A program made the translations under genes and the position numbers. The notes under the pieces are model-generated. The model saw only the letters and a program-made list of their open reading frames with translations. It had not been told where the DNA came from and made no database searches. Shown here piece after piece: positions 1-13,472 of a stretch of DNA of 64,000 bases. This stretch comes from Entonaema liquescens (Eukaryota > Ascomycota > Sordariomycetes > Xylariales > Xylariaceae): NCBI GenBank assembly GCA_902805475.1, contig CADCSX010000023.1:3348001-3412000 (forward strand). The letters are read 5' to 3'. Each line of letters begins with the position of its first letter. Within the stretch, counting starts at the first letter, position 1.

Positions 1-3000
1 AAAAAATTTAATTTATATATTAAATAATTAATTTATTTAAATACGCGAAAAAGCTTAATATATTATTAATTAAATTTTTTTTTAAAAATTAATATAAATA
101 AAATATTATAACTTTTATATAAATATAATAATATATAATTATTAATTTTAAAAAATATAAATTTATATTTAATATTATAATATTTTTTAATTATTATTAC
201 AGTTAAAGTAATTATATTATAAATTTTAATTCGAAATTTTAAAAATAATATAAAAATATTTAAAATAAATAGAAATTAAAAAATAATATTAAATATAAAT
301 CTATATAATATTTTTAAAAAATTATATTAAATAATTATTAATTATAAAAAATTAATTTTATATTATAAATATAATAAATAATTCTTTTATTATATATTAT
401 TTTTTAAAATATAAAAATAATAATAAAAAATTAATTTAATTTAAAAAATAAATTATTTTATTTAATTATTAATTTAAAAATAATATATTATTATATAAAA
501 TAATTTTATATTTATATAATATTAAAATTATTATTAAAAATTAGATAAAAATTTTAAGTTTTAATTAAATATAATAATTTTTAAAATTTCCTAATTATTT
601 ATTAATAAAATATTATAATAAATATTTATTTAATTAAATATTATTTAATTATAATAACCGGAAATAATTATTATTATTTTAAAAAATTTATTTATTATAA
701 TATTAAAAGTGTTTTTTTTTTTGAATATTTTAAAGATTTTAAATATAATATTAATTATAATTATATAAAACGGATAAAAAAAATTAATAATAAATTGTAA
801 AAAATTATAAAGTTTATAATTTCGAAGTTTTATAATAAAATATTTTAAATAAAATTGTATATATTGTTTAAATTCTTTAAAATTAATAATAAAATATAAT
901 AATTATTTACGTAATTTGTTATAACTTAAATAATTATTATTATAAATCATTTTAAAAATTTTAAAATAATAAATTTAAAAAATATATAACTAATCGTAAA
1001 TTTTTAATAATTTTTATAATAAACTATTTATTAAATAATAAGATAAAATAATAACATTATTTATTAAAAAATAATTTCCTTTAATAATATTAAAAATAAG
1101 TTTTTATTTAAAATTTTATAAATATTTTATTTAAAACTTAATTTTAAATTTAAAGTATATTTAAATTAAAACGATATTTTTAATAAAAAAGTTAATAAAA
1201 AAGTTTTTTACAAAATCCATTATTATTAATTTAATTATAAAAAAAATATTAATATATAATAAAAAAACTTAATTTATTAAAATAATCCAATATTTATTTT
1301 TATCATTAAAAAAAACGTTAAAATCTTTATTATTTTTATTAAAAATTTTTAAATTTATTATAAAAAAATAAAATAATATATTTAAAATAATATATAATTT
1401 ATTTAACTTATATAAAATTATAAATTAAAATTTATTAATATATTCTATTATATAAATAAAATAAAAATTTTTATTATTTATTATAATAAAATTTATAATA
1501 TTATTATATTTAATTATATTAAAAATAACATAATAATTTATAAAAATATAAATTTTTATTTAAATTATATTTATATAATATTTTATTTTTTTTATTATTT
1601 AAATAAAATTAAAGATTTTTATTTTAATTAATTAATATTTTTATTTTACTAATAATAATATTTTAAAAAAAAATATAATAAATTAAATAATTATTTTTAA
1701 TATATATATAAATAATTTTTTATTTATAAAAAAAAAAAGTAAAATTTTACCATTAATATAATAAATAATAATATTAATTCTTTTATAAAATATATTAAAA
1801 TTAATATAAAAAGGATAAGATAAGTTATAAAAGTATAAAATAATATATTTTATTAATATATTTTTAAATTTTTTAAAAAATATTTAATGGGATATTATTT
1901 ATTTATTTGTAATATTTTTATTTTATTTAACCTTTTTTAAAATAAAATTAAATAAAAAAAACTTTATATTTCTTTAATAATTTTATAAATTTTGCAAAAT
2001 AAAAAATATTATTTTTTATATATTTTATAAAACTAATAAATATTTTAAAATCTTTTAATAAAATAAAAAAAATAATTTTAAAAATAATTATAAGTTTTTT
2101 TTTCATTATAAAAAAGCCAAAAAAATTAATAAATCTATTTAAAATAATAATATTAGGAAAATTAATAAAAAATTTAAATAAGTTTATAAAAATATTTTTT
2201 TTTTGTAAAAAAGAAAAAATTAATGTAAAATTGTTAATATAATTTTTAAAAGTTTTTAATATAATAATAATATTATTATAATAATAATTTATTATATTAA
2301 TATATTTAAATAAAATATTTATTTATTATTATATATAAATATTATTATTTTTATAATTTATAATAAAAATTTAAAATATATATTAACTTTTAATTATTAT
2401 AATTATAAATGTTTATTATATAAAAAAATAAATTTACCATTAATAAAAAAAGATAAAAACATCCATTATAATTATATAAGTTTTATTATATATTTTGTTA
2501 AATAATATATTTTGGAATTTTATAAAATAAATATTATTTAAATTTATTTTATTAAAGATTTAAATATTAATAATTATTTTTCCTTTTTAATAATTTTTTT
2601 TAAGCTTTTATTTATTATTTTTATAATAAAAATAAATAAAAGTTTTTATATAATAAAAATAAATATTAAAAAAAGGATTAAAGATTTTATCTAAATGATA
2701 TATTTTTGTTTAATTAGTTTAATAATTATTTAATTAATAATTATTTAGTTTTTAATATTAAAAAGGTAAAGGTAATATTTTTTAAAGATAAGATTTTTTT
2801 AATTTAATTTAAAATTAAAATAAAGAAATTTATTTTTTATAATATTTATAAAATCTTTATTTTTAAAAATATCTTTATATTATAATATAATAAACGATAA
2901 TTTATTAAAAATATTAGGGTTTTTAAAATTATTATAAATTATAATATTAATAAAGTATTTATAAAAGTTTTTTATTTTAAAGATAATAAAATCATTAATA

Positions 3001-6000
3001 AATTTAAAAATATAAAAATTTATTTTTTTAAGTAAAAATTTTTATAATGTTAAATTAGGTTTTTATTTATTAATAATTTAATAATTATAATAGTTTTATT
3101 TTATTAATTTAAAATGGTTTATTAATATATTTTTAAAGATAATAATATTTAATTAAAAATTATTATAAATAATAATTTTATTTATATAATTATTAAATAA
3201 TGTTATGTAAATTATAATATTATTTAATAATGGTTTAAAAATTAAATTTTATTTATAAATTATTATATAAATTATTTTAAAATAATAATAAAATTTGGTA
3301 AATATAATATTATTATAAATTATTATTATTTTAAATTATTAAGTATAAATATTTAAAGTAATAAATAAGAAAATTGTTATTTTATAAAATTATATTATAA
3401 TTAATTTTTTGGAAAAAATAATATTTATTTATTTAATATTTAATATATTAATATTAAAAAGTATTTTAATAATGAAATTGTTAATTAAAGTAATTTTTTT
3501 TATAAATGTTATAATGATTAAATTATTGTTATAAAAACTTTTAAAATAAAAACGAATAATTATATAATTTAATGATAATAATTGATATTATGTGATGTTA
3601 TGAATTAATAATGGGGTTGTGCGATAACGAATTTTTATATTAAGATATTTTTTTAAAATTTAAGATTTATTTATTAAAGTTTTAATGTATCCGGTATTAT
3701 TGTAAATATTTTTTTTATATTTAATAATTAAATTTGTTATAATAAAAAGTTTAAAATAAGATTTTGTTTTGTAAGAAAAATTGGTTTTATAATTTAATTT
3801 AAAATTAATTAATAATTAAATAATGGAAATTTTAAATTTAATTATAATTTAGAAATAAATAAAAAGGTTGATTATTTTGGTTTAATTATTAATAATAATA
3901 TTAATATTTATATGATTATTTATATAATAAGTTTTAAATATTATAAAAAAAATATTAAATATTATATTAATATTAATTATAATAATATTATTTAATGGAA
4001 TTAAATTATATATTATAAATTATTGGGATATTATTAATAAAGTTATATAAATTATTATAATAATAAATGAAATTTTATTAAATAATTATATATATAATTA
4101 ATTAATTGATAATATATAATTATTAAATATTATTAATAAATTATTAATCATTATTAATATATTATTTAAAATTGTTAATATATTATTAAAAAATAATATA
4201 TTATTATTAATAATAAATGTGGTTTAATATATTTAAAATAAGATAAAATAAAATAAATATATTATTATTTAAGTTAATAATATTATTGTAAAAATATATT
4301 TTTTTAATAAATAATAACTTTTTTATAAATAATAAAATAGTTTATTATAATTAAAAAAACGTTTATTATATATATTGTAAAAATTTTTAATTAATAAAAA
4401 GATAATTGTATTAAAATAAGCCATTTTGTTATAATCATTGTTTAAGTAAAGGAAAATAAAATTATTAAAAATAAGTTTAAAAAATATAATTTAATTAAAT
4501 AAAATATAATTAAACGGAATAAATTAAAATATAAATTAAAAATTATTTATTATAAAATTATTAATAAAGTTTAAAGTATTTAATTAAAAATTGTTTTTAA
4601 GAAAAGTAAAAAAATCATTAAAATAATTATTTAAAGAAAAGTTATAATTAAAATTAAGATTTAATTTATATTTATTTAAAAGATATTTATTTGTTAAATA
4701 ATTATTTAAAAGATATTTATTTGTTTTTAAAATATTATTAATATTTGTTAAATAAGTTTAAAGTTATAATAATTATTAATATTATTGATTTTGATTTTAA
4801 TTTTAATAATTTTAATAATAACTTTTTTATTAATTTTTACGATTGTATTAATTTAATTAATAAAGTTGATTTTATTAGTTTTAATATTAATTAAGGTTTT
4901 GTTAATATTATTAATTTTATTAAAGCGATTAATTAAGTGGGTTAATTTAATTAATTTTTTATTAATTATTATAATTATTGTAATTATTATTATTATTGTT
5001 ATATTATTAATAATTAAAGTATGTTTAACGATTGTTTTAATTATTATTATATTGTTTATTAAATTAAAAATGATAATAATATAATTGATTTTAATTATAA
5101 TATTATTAATTATTATTTTTATTAATGGATAAATTATAAAAATTATTTTAAAATTGTTTATTATAATATGTAAATTATATTAAGGTTTAAAGTTGATAAT
5201 TATTTAATTTAAAATAATTTTTAAAAATTGTAAAATATATAAATAAAGTAAAATTTTATAAAATAAATTTATAATTGTTTAAATGGTTAAAAAATTATTT
5301 TATAATGGTATTTATTATAAATTTTTATAATTGTAATTAAATATAAATATTAAAAATATTAAAAATATTTAATAATTAATTGAAAAAAGGGAAATTATAA
5401 TTTTTAATATTTTTGATAATATTATATATAAATGATTGTAAGTTTTTACTTTTGTAAAAATTTAATATTATAAATTTATGTTTTTATAAGTTTAATGTAA
5501 TTTATATGTTTTGTTTTTTAAATTAAATAATTAAAATACGAACGATTAAAGTAATGTTTTTTATTTAAAAAGTTTATTTTTTAAGATTTAATAATTTTGT
5601 TATTAATTAATTTTATACGATTTTTTATAAATATGTTATTTAAATTTATTTAATTTTGGTATTATTATAAAATGTAATTAAATTTATAAAATGATTTATA
5701 AAAATGTGGATATTAATGTAAATTATATATTTATTAAAAGCGAAAAAGTTAAGATTTTTAATATTTTTAAAATTAAAATTAAAATAATTAACGTTTTTAA
5801 TTTTAAAAAATCTTTTATTATTATTATTAATGTTGTTATTGTTATTGTTATTAGCGTTATTAATATTATTAATTTAAGGAATTTAATTGATGATTTAAGT
5901 TAAAATTGTTATTGTAATTACGAGTTAAATATTAAGATTTAAATGTTGTTAAGTTTAATTATTATTTTTATTATTTAAAATTATTATAAATTAAAATTTG

Positions 6001-7140
6001 GTAAATTGTAATTAAATTATAATTTAAGGATATTTAATTAATTTAAATTTATTAAATAAAATATATAACGTTTTAATAATAAAAAATGATTGTTTAATTA
6101 ATAATAATTAAGTAAATGGTATTATAGGAATTTGGATAATATTTAATATTTTTAAAAATAAATATTAAAATTTAATTTTTAAAAATTATTTTACGAACGG
6201 TATAAAAAATTGTTTTAATAAAAATTCGAATTTATTGTTTAATGGTTTTTATATAATTAAAAGATAAAATGTTTAAAAGTTATTTAAAACACGATTTAAT
6301 CGTTTAAAAAATAAATTTAAAAAACCGAAACGTTATAATTTTAATGGGGTAAGTATTAATGGTTTAATAAAAAATAATAATATAAACGTTTTTAATAAAT
6401 TAAAAAGTAATTTTAAATAATATTTTTAATATTTTTTTTTTTAATAACGTAAAAAAATAAAAAATAATTTAAAAAACTTAATTTATTTAATTAAATAAAT
6501 AATATTAATATTATTTAATAAATTTAAAATTTTATAAATAAAGTTTTAAAAAAGTAAAAAATTATTAATAATTTTTTAAAAAAGTTACAAATTTATAATA
6601 AAAATAATAAAATAAATAAAAAAAATATCAACGTTAAAAATTAATGTTGTATTAAAATAACAAATCTCGTAAAATTAAAATAATTATTTTATTTATAATA
6701 ATATTTAAGATAATAATATAAAAAATTATAAAATAATAAAAATAATAAAATTAAAAAAAATTAATTTTTAAATCGTATTAATTAAAAAAGGAATAAAAAA
6801 AAAAAGAAAAATAATACTTTAATTAAATAATAATTCGATATTTACAAAATAAAAACGATAATTAATAATATTATTATTTAATAAATTATTAATATAATTT
6901 ATTAAAAAAAATAAATAAACAATTATTAAAATAGTTTTTAAGATAATTTTTTTTGGTTTTTAAAGTTTGATAAAGTTATTCGAAACTATTAATAATATAA
7001 TAAAAAAAGAAATGATTTTAAAATAAAAACAATGGTTTTTATAATATTAATAATTTTAATTTATTAAATATAATAATTTTAAAAATAACAAAATAAAATA
7101 AAACTATTAATTATTATAAAATAATTTAATTTAAAATTTT
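1..7140. repeat. AT-rich RIP-type block 1, no intact genes
   Basis: Almost every base is A or T, no real coding frame is visible, and the change to normal composition near 7,140 is abrupt. Known biology: in Pezizomycotina, RIP turns repeated DNA into such blocks by C-to-T mutation. Base use varies inside the block: between about 2,700 and 6,300 the + strand keeps many G's and almost no C's (3601-3660 has ten G and two C, both C in CpG), while the first 2 kb and the last kilobase are more balanced. Inference: a mutated transposon or transposon nest. I could not recognise a reverse transcriptase, integrase or transposase, and I see no terminal repeats. The longest frames here (4866-5084, 5691-5903) are Ile/Leu/Lys-rich composition artefacts. 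Confidence 0.9.
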
Positions 7141-7544
7141 GAAATTATATAAATGAAGTATTTAAAAGAGAATCTAATTCTGGGAGAATATTAAATATAT
7201 GTGGGTATTAGTTTAATGGGTCCGGTAAATCTTTCCACGACAAATGTGTTCCAATCTTTCAAGTATGCTTTTATTTGTAAGCTGAAGACCAAATATGCAT
7301 TGTACTAAGTAAACTGACGTAGACTACATATTGTCGTATTTCTTTAGTTGCCATATAAAATGAGTCGACTATTATCAACATTTCTTGTCAACTTGCTTTT
7401 TTTAAGACTTGATTTTTTCTATCGGCTATTTTCAAAAGCTGGAGTTAAAAAACTACTTTACATAAAAAATCATCGCTAACGAAACGCCATACTCCAGAAC
7501 TTCGCAAAGCTCATATTCCGTCAGTAATGGTTCGTAGGGGGAGC

Positions 7545-9102
7545 CTATTCGTTAATATTTAATTGGTCCCACATCGTATTCGCCAGATCTTCGACGGAAT
7601 ATTCTAACCACTCCTTACCCGCATCAACCCACTCGCTGTCGTCGGTAACCTGCGTCTCAACCTGAACCCAGTTCACTGGGCTTTGAGGTACATGACCCAT
7701 TTCCCTCTTGTTCCAACTAGTACCAGGAAATTCAGGCTTCGTCCCCGACATGGCGGCCGCTTCAAGGCTGCGGGTGCGGACTAGCGCTGAAGCTGGTAGC
7801 GTCCAAAAGGACATGGTTAGGCTCTTACGCAGATTCCGGAAGTCTTGCTTCTTTCGGTAGGACTGGGTGCTGTCCGATCGAGTTGATCGCACCACGAGAC
7901 CGTCTCTGAAAGCCCCATCAAAGTACTGGAATACAATGCCACCCGAGAAGACGCGTAACATGCCGAGGTCCAAGTAAATCGCCCGGGTTTCGTAGAACTT
8001 GCGTGGCCTATTTAAGTCATTGCCGTATATGAATGAGATTGGTATGTGTGTGTCAGAAAACGTATCAACCAACTCTGAGTATCCGGATTGTTGCATCGTT
8101 GATTGACCGACCCAGGCGAAGTTGTTAAACTAGATTGTGCAAAGCAGAGCGGGTTAGTAATGTGACCCTCCACCGTGTAGGCATTAAGAGATAGATACTT
8201 ACAATAAAGAAGTCTACTGCTTCACTGTCGTCCCCTGAAGAAAAGTAATCGAATTCCGGCTTCGGTACGGACTTATCGCCTGCCGATATGATCACACCGA
8301 CTGGGACAACCCTTTCGTGTCTCTTGGCGGCGAGGAGGGCAAGATATCGTTTGATATCACGCACTACGGCACGAGTAATAGGTTCAAAAGCTGCTACTAA
8401 TGGAAATTTGATCAGGTCATCCGATACGACGAAACCCAGTAGATTCGGATAGTGCGCTAGGTTTTCCACGGCTTGAAAGAGGCGTTGCATGACATTTGAG
8501 TCGTATAGCCTCGAAGGCGTGCTAACGCCAATAGAGTGGCAAGCCGATTCGATAGACTGTTACCACCCGCCGCGTGTAAGCACGACCGAGAACTAATTGC
8601 GAGAGATAACCAGATGTCTACCTGGTCTTATTGAACGAACAAACATAAGAGGGTTGAACTCACAGCCAGGACATATATTCCATTCTGAGCTAAGAGATTC
8701 ATACAAGCACTATGGCTTTTGGTTCCATCAATGTGAGCTGGTTATCGCTGTAAGCCCCTTACTTATGTCCATTTTACCCTGATAACAGAATATAGGGGAT
8801 GAAATGCGCCTCTAGGATTGACTTACTAAGGAATAAAGTGTTGATGTTAAGTTCCTTGAATTGTGGGATCACACGTCGGAGCTCCCCTATTCGGTCGTCG
8901 ACCAACATATCTATACATGTTAATGGCTCATTATTTTGATGGAGGTGGTATGCGACGCCGTTCAGAAGGAACTAACAATTATTTTATTTTAGAATTAGCT
9001 CGTACGGTTTATATATGGTGAATAGAGGAGTCGACTTACGCGCTCGATGCCTTTAAAAAAGTATCGGCCTTGTATGGTGATGGGTACTATTGGCTGGGCC
9101 AT
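7545..9102 (-). CDS. GH72-like (Gas/Gel) glucanosyltransferase homologue lacking both catalytic Glu
   Basis: Five exons splice cleanly: 9102-9040, 8971-8827, 8737-8664, 8556-8203, 8129-7545 (406 aa). The fold is recognised from FLLNGVAYH, then HIDGTKSHSACMNLL (family: AIDPTKDHDECMK), AHYPNLLGF, RAVVRDIKRYLAL, FAWVGQSTMQQSGYSEL, RPRKF and FSGGIVFQYF. GH72 enzymes remodel cell-wall beta-1,3-glucan using two Glu: the acid/base in a GNE motif and the nucleophile in SEYGC. Here the first site reads VVSDD (residues about 137-141) and the second SFIYGN (about 244-249), so neither Glu is present. The start gives no signal peptide and there is no C-terminal X8 or GPI region. Open frame and intact splice sites argue against simple decay, although it lies between two AT blocks. 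It may be a pseudoenzyme or a young pseudogene. Confidence 0.75.
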
Positions 9103-9690
9103 GGCTGTCAATCCCTCCCCTTTCTCTTAGGTTAGGTAGGTAATTGTATTATTATTATTGACCGAGACCTAATAGCAAGTAATCCAAGTTGTCTATGTGA
9201 CACCGGGTATAAATATCCCGGGCTTTTGTAGATACGTATACGAAGTATCTAAGGAGAATCGTAATAAGAGCAAGATCAAGAACAAGAACAAGAACAAGAA
9301 CAAGAACGTGAATGTGGACGAGGATGAGAATGAGGTAAAGGTTGATGTTGAGATGGGCCGAGTTCCATGATACATGATAAAGTTCAGTATCAGTTTGGTA
9401 CTTCCCCAGGTCAGTTGCCTAACGTCATAAAAGTAGACGCGCCTTCCGTGCGCTGTTCTGACCTTCGCTGTAGCCTATAAGAAGATCTGCGACAGTAGCT
9501 ACAATTCCATAGGCATACATGTAAAGTCGAGACCGAGGTACCTAACATTATGTACCCAATCAGCCAATCTAAGTTGCCAATCATTCCACCACAACTTATA
9601 TACACTGTATATTGTTATGTAAGCGAAATGTCTCCACAAGAGTTTAAGCTAGATTCCTTAGAGGGTGTTAAGTTCGATAAGCTTAGAAAA
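9103..9690. other. Upstream region of GH72-like gene with AAGAAC hexamer repeat
   Basis: Normal composition. Contains about five copies of a hexamer repeat (AAGAAC) at 9277-9307. No supported gene; two short minus-strand frames (9193-9375, 9411-9605) have no recognisable content. The AT block resumes at about 9,690. Confidence 0.6.
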
Positions 9691-12600
9691 ACTTATGGGG
9701 GTTAAGCATAAGTATTAATAATGTGTTTAGGAAGTATTGATTAATTTATCTTTATTAAAATTTGGTTAATGTATGGTTCTATAATATTTATTACTATATT
9801 TAATAAGGTTTAATGATTTTGTTTAAAAATTTAAAAAAGTTAAAAGTATTTTAAAAAATGTTTTTTAATATTGAATTTTATAATTATATTTTTTTTTTAA
9901 TTTGTATTTATTTAAATTAATATATTTATATTATATATATTTAAATTAAATTAAAAATAGGTAAAATATTTAAATAACAATTTTAAAAAAATTTATAACA
10001 AAACATTATATTATTAATTATTACGGTAATATTAATTTTAATTATAAGTTTTAAACAATTTAAAATATATATAAATTTTTTTTTAAATTTTTATTATATT
10101 AAAAGTTTTTTTAATTTAAATGACGATCGATTTAAACGTATTATATATATGTATAAAGTTATATATTATATTTTAAAAAATTAGTTTTTTTTTTATATAT
10201 ATTTAAAAAAATATATAAGTTTTTATTAACGAAAAATTTATTATTTTTTTTTATTACGTTATTTAAAAAATTTTAATTTATATTATTAATAATATATTTA
10301 GTTAATTTATATGGTTTATTTATTATTTTATTTATAAATATTTAAATTATTTTATTATATTTATTAAATTATTTATTAAATTTTTAATAAATTAATTATA
10401 TATAAAAATATTATTAATAATATTAAATTTTATTTATGGTTTAATGATATGGTTAATGTTATTAATGGGTTTTATTTTATTATATAAATTTTAAATAATA
10501 AAAATAATTAATAAAATTATAAAAGTTTTATATTTATAAATATATTAATTATATGCAATTTTAATAAGAAATTTATATATATTTTAATTAATTAAAAAAG
10601 TTTGGTTAATGATATTAAAATATTTAATAAAGTTGTTAATATTAGTGATTTTATAATATTTAAAAATAAATATTTTTTAAAAAATATTAAATTTGTAAAT
10701 AATAAAAAATTATTTATATTATTTTGTAAGATATGTTATTATTTTTAAAAAATAATATTTAATTAATTAAAATTTATAATTGTTAAAAAATTATATAATT
10801 TAAAATATAATTAATTAAAAAACGTTATTAAAAAAGTTTTTAAACATTGGAAAATTATTTTTATAATTTTTATAAAAAAATTTTAATTTAAAATTAAAGC
10901 TTATATTAAATTAATATATGTAATGGTAAATTTTTATAATTTTTTTTTAATTATAATAAAATTAATTTTTAATAATAAATAAATATTGATTTTAATAATT
11001 ATATTAATAATGATTATTTCGGTAATAATTTTATAAGTTTTAAGAAATAAAAAAAGTTAAATTTATAGATAAGTAAAATACGAAAATAAAAAATTAATGA
11101 AATGTGGAAAATGTATATTAAGTATTTAATTAAAAAAATGTTTTAAAATGTGGTTAAATAGTTATTATTGGTTTAATATAACGGTAAAGTAATAAATGAA
11201 GTTTGTATTTTATATTAAATATAATATTTACTTTTTTAAAATAAAAAAATTGTAAGTTTAATTTTTTTTTATGTTTAAAATTATTAAAAATTAATAAATT
11301 TATTAATAAATTTTATATAAAATATATTTATTTATGTAACGGTGTAAAATTGCGTGTAACGTGTTATTTTTATATGTTTAAAAAACGTTATTATAATTAT
11401 TAAAAAATTTAAATTTTAAATATTAATTTAATGTTATAACGAAATAAATATAAAGTAAATAAAAAAAGATTTAAATATAATTAAAATTTAAAATAATTTT
11501 TAAAATTTGTTATTATTTTTTAAAATTGTTTTAATATCGTTTTTAAAGTTATAATTATTAAATTTACAAGTTTTTACATCATTATTAATGTTGTATGTTA
11601 TTTTTAAATAGTTAAATGGTTTATTATTATTTTTAATTTAATTGATTTTTTTATTAAAACGTTTTAATTAAATTAAACGAAACATATTATTTAAATTAAT
11701 AAAAATTGTAATTAATTTATTTTTTTTTATTTAAACATTAATTACACGTAATATAATTTTTTAATTAATTTTATTTAAATATATTTAATTTAATATTTTT
11801 AACGTTTTATAATAGTTTTTCCTTTTTTTAACCGAGATTTTTTTAATTATTACGAGTAAAATAATTATTTATTTTAAGTTTTTTTTTATTAAAATATTAT
11901 TAATATTTTTTATTTTTTAACGTATAATTTAAAATAAGTATAAAATATTATCGTATTTCGTGATATTTTTACGTTTTTTATAATATATTTCGAATATTTT
12001 TTTAATAAAAAGTAATTCGTTATTAAAATTAATAAAAAAGTCATTAATATTATAATTTATAATAATAATAATTAAATTGTTAATATTATTAATAAAAATT
12101 ATAATAGTAATTTTTAATTTAATAATTAAATTATTTAAAACTTTAATTTTACCGAAAAATATATTTCTTATTAATTCACAATATTTTAAAAACTTTAAAT
12201 AAAATAATTTTATTTTAAAATAAATTTATATATATTAAATTAATTACTTTAATATTAAACATACGTATAAATACATTTATAATAAAATATAAATCCCATT
12301 TATAAACTTTAACAATTATTAAATTAATATCGTTAAATTAATTAAAATTAATATAATTTAATAAATAAAATTAAATAATAATTTTATTTTATAAATATTT
12401 ATATTTATTTTTAACTTATTTATAAATTACTTTAACACCGAAATATTATTATAATAAAGTAATTATTTACGTAAAAGTTTTTTTTTTCAAACCGTTAATA
12501 ATAATTTTTAATTTATTATTAATTTACTCGCGAAAAACTTTAAATATTATTAAAATAATTTCGGAAATTTAATTAAAAACTTTTATACGAATAAATGGCG

Positions 12601-13085
12601 TTTATTAATTATATTTAATTTAAGTAAAATTTATAAAAATAATTTAATTTAATAATAAAAAAATAAATTAATTATTAATAATAAAAAAATAAAAATTTAT
12701 TAAAATAATTATTATAAAGTATATATGTTAAATTAATTATATAATAAATTTAAATAATATTAAAAAATAATATATTATTTTAAAGTTTATATATAAATTT
12801 TAAATTTTTTTAATTAATTAATAATAAATTTTAATTAATAATAAAATAAAAATTAATAAATTTAAAGTTTTTTTTACTTTTAAAACTTAAGTTTTAAAAT
12901 TTATTATTTTTATAAAATTAAAATTAAAATATATAAAGAAAAAATTAATATTAAAAAAACTTATAATATTTTATTATTATAAATTTTTAAAATTACATAA
13001 ATAAATAAAATTTAATAAATTCGAAACGATAAACATTTAATAACTTATTAACATTAAAATTTACGTTAATTTGTTTAAATTATAA
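9690..13085. repeat. AT-rich RIP-type block 2, no intact genes
   Basis: Same kind of sequence as block 1, with sharp edges near 9,690 and 13,085. The left part (about 9,700-11,600) keeps G but little C on the + strand. The right part (about 12,150-12,480) does the opposite: 12241-12300 has seven C and one G. No family could be recognised, so the call of a mutated transposon is inference. The right edge lies only about 390 bp from the DBR1 start. Confidence 0.9.
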
Positions 13086-13472
13086 TGGAGATCGCTTTAT
13101 AATCAAAATACAAATTTGCCTATTTATATGCCAAGGTGGCACGTGCCATAAGCAAAAGCTAACTTATCAAACATAATATCCTCTTAGCCTGCAGTAGTTA
13201 CCTAACCTAGTCATTTTTTTTGCAACATTCAACTTTCTTAAAAATATTTGGATATACCTAACATCATGTAAATTGGAAACGGCGACGAGAAAGTCTAATA
13301 ACTATTTATGTCAATTATAACGAGTAGGTGCTGCCCATGGCGCTCTGGGACAACCCCATTCCTAGTGTCGATTGGCACTAAAACTCAGCGTCGCTTTGGA
13401 CCTTTTCTCGCCATAAGAACACAACTTCGGTTTAAGGCTTACAAAACTAAAGCTGGCCATAAAAAGCAGGCC
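13086..13472. other. Short upstream region of DBR1
   Basis: Returns to ordinary base composition at the edge of AT block 2 and must contain the DBR1 promoter and 5' leader. An in-frame open stretch reaches back to 13308, but its residues do not resemble the family, so I treat it as leader. Confidence 0.5.

Noticed and set aside
4866..5903. Open frames of 70-72 aa in AT block 1 that look like hydrophobic or Lys-rich proteins
   Set aside because: Composition of over 90% A+T forces Ile, Leu, Lys, Asn and Phe codons; no start context or conserved motif.
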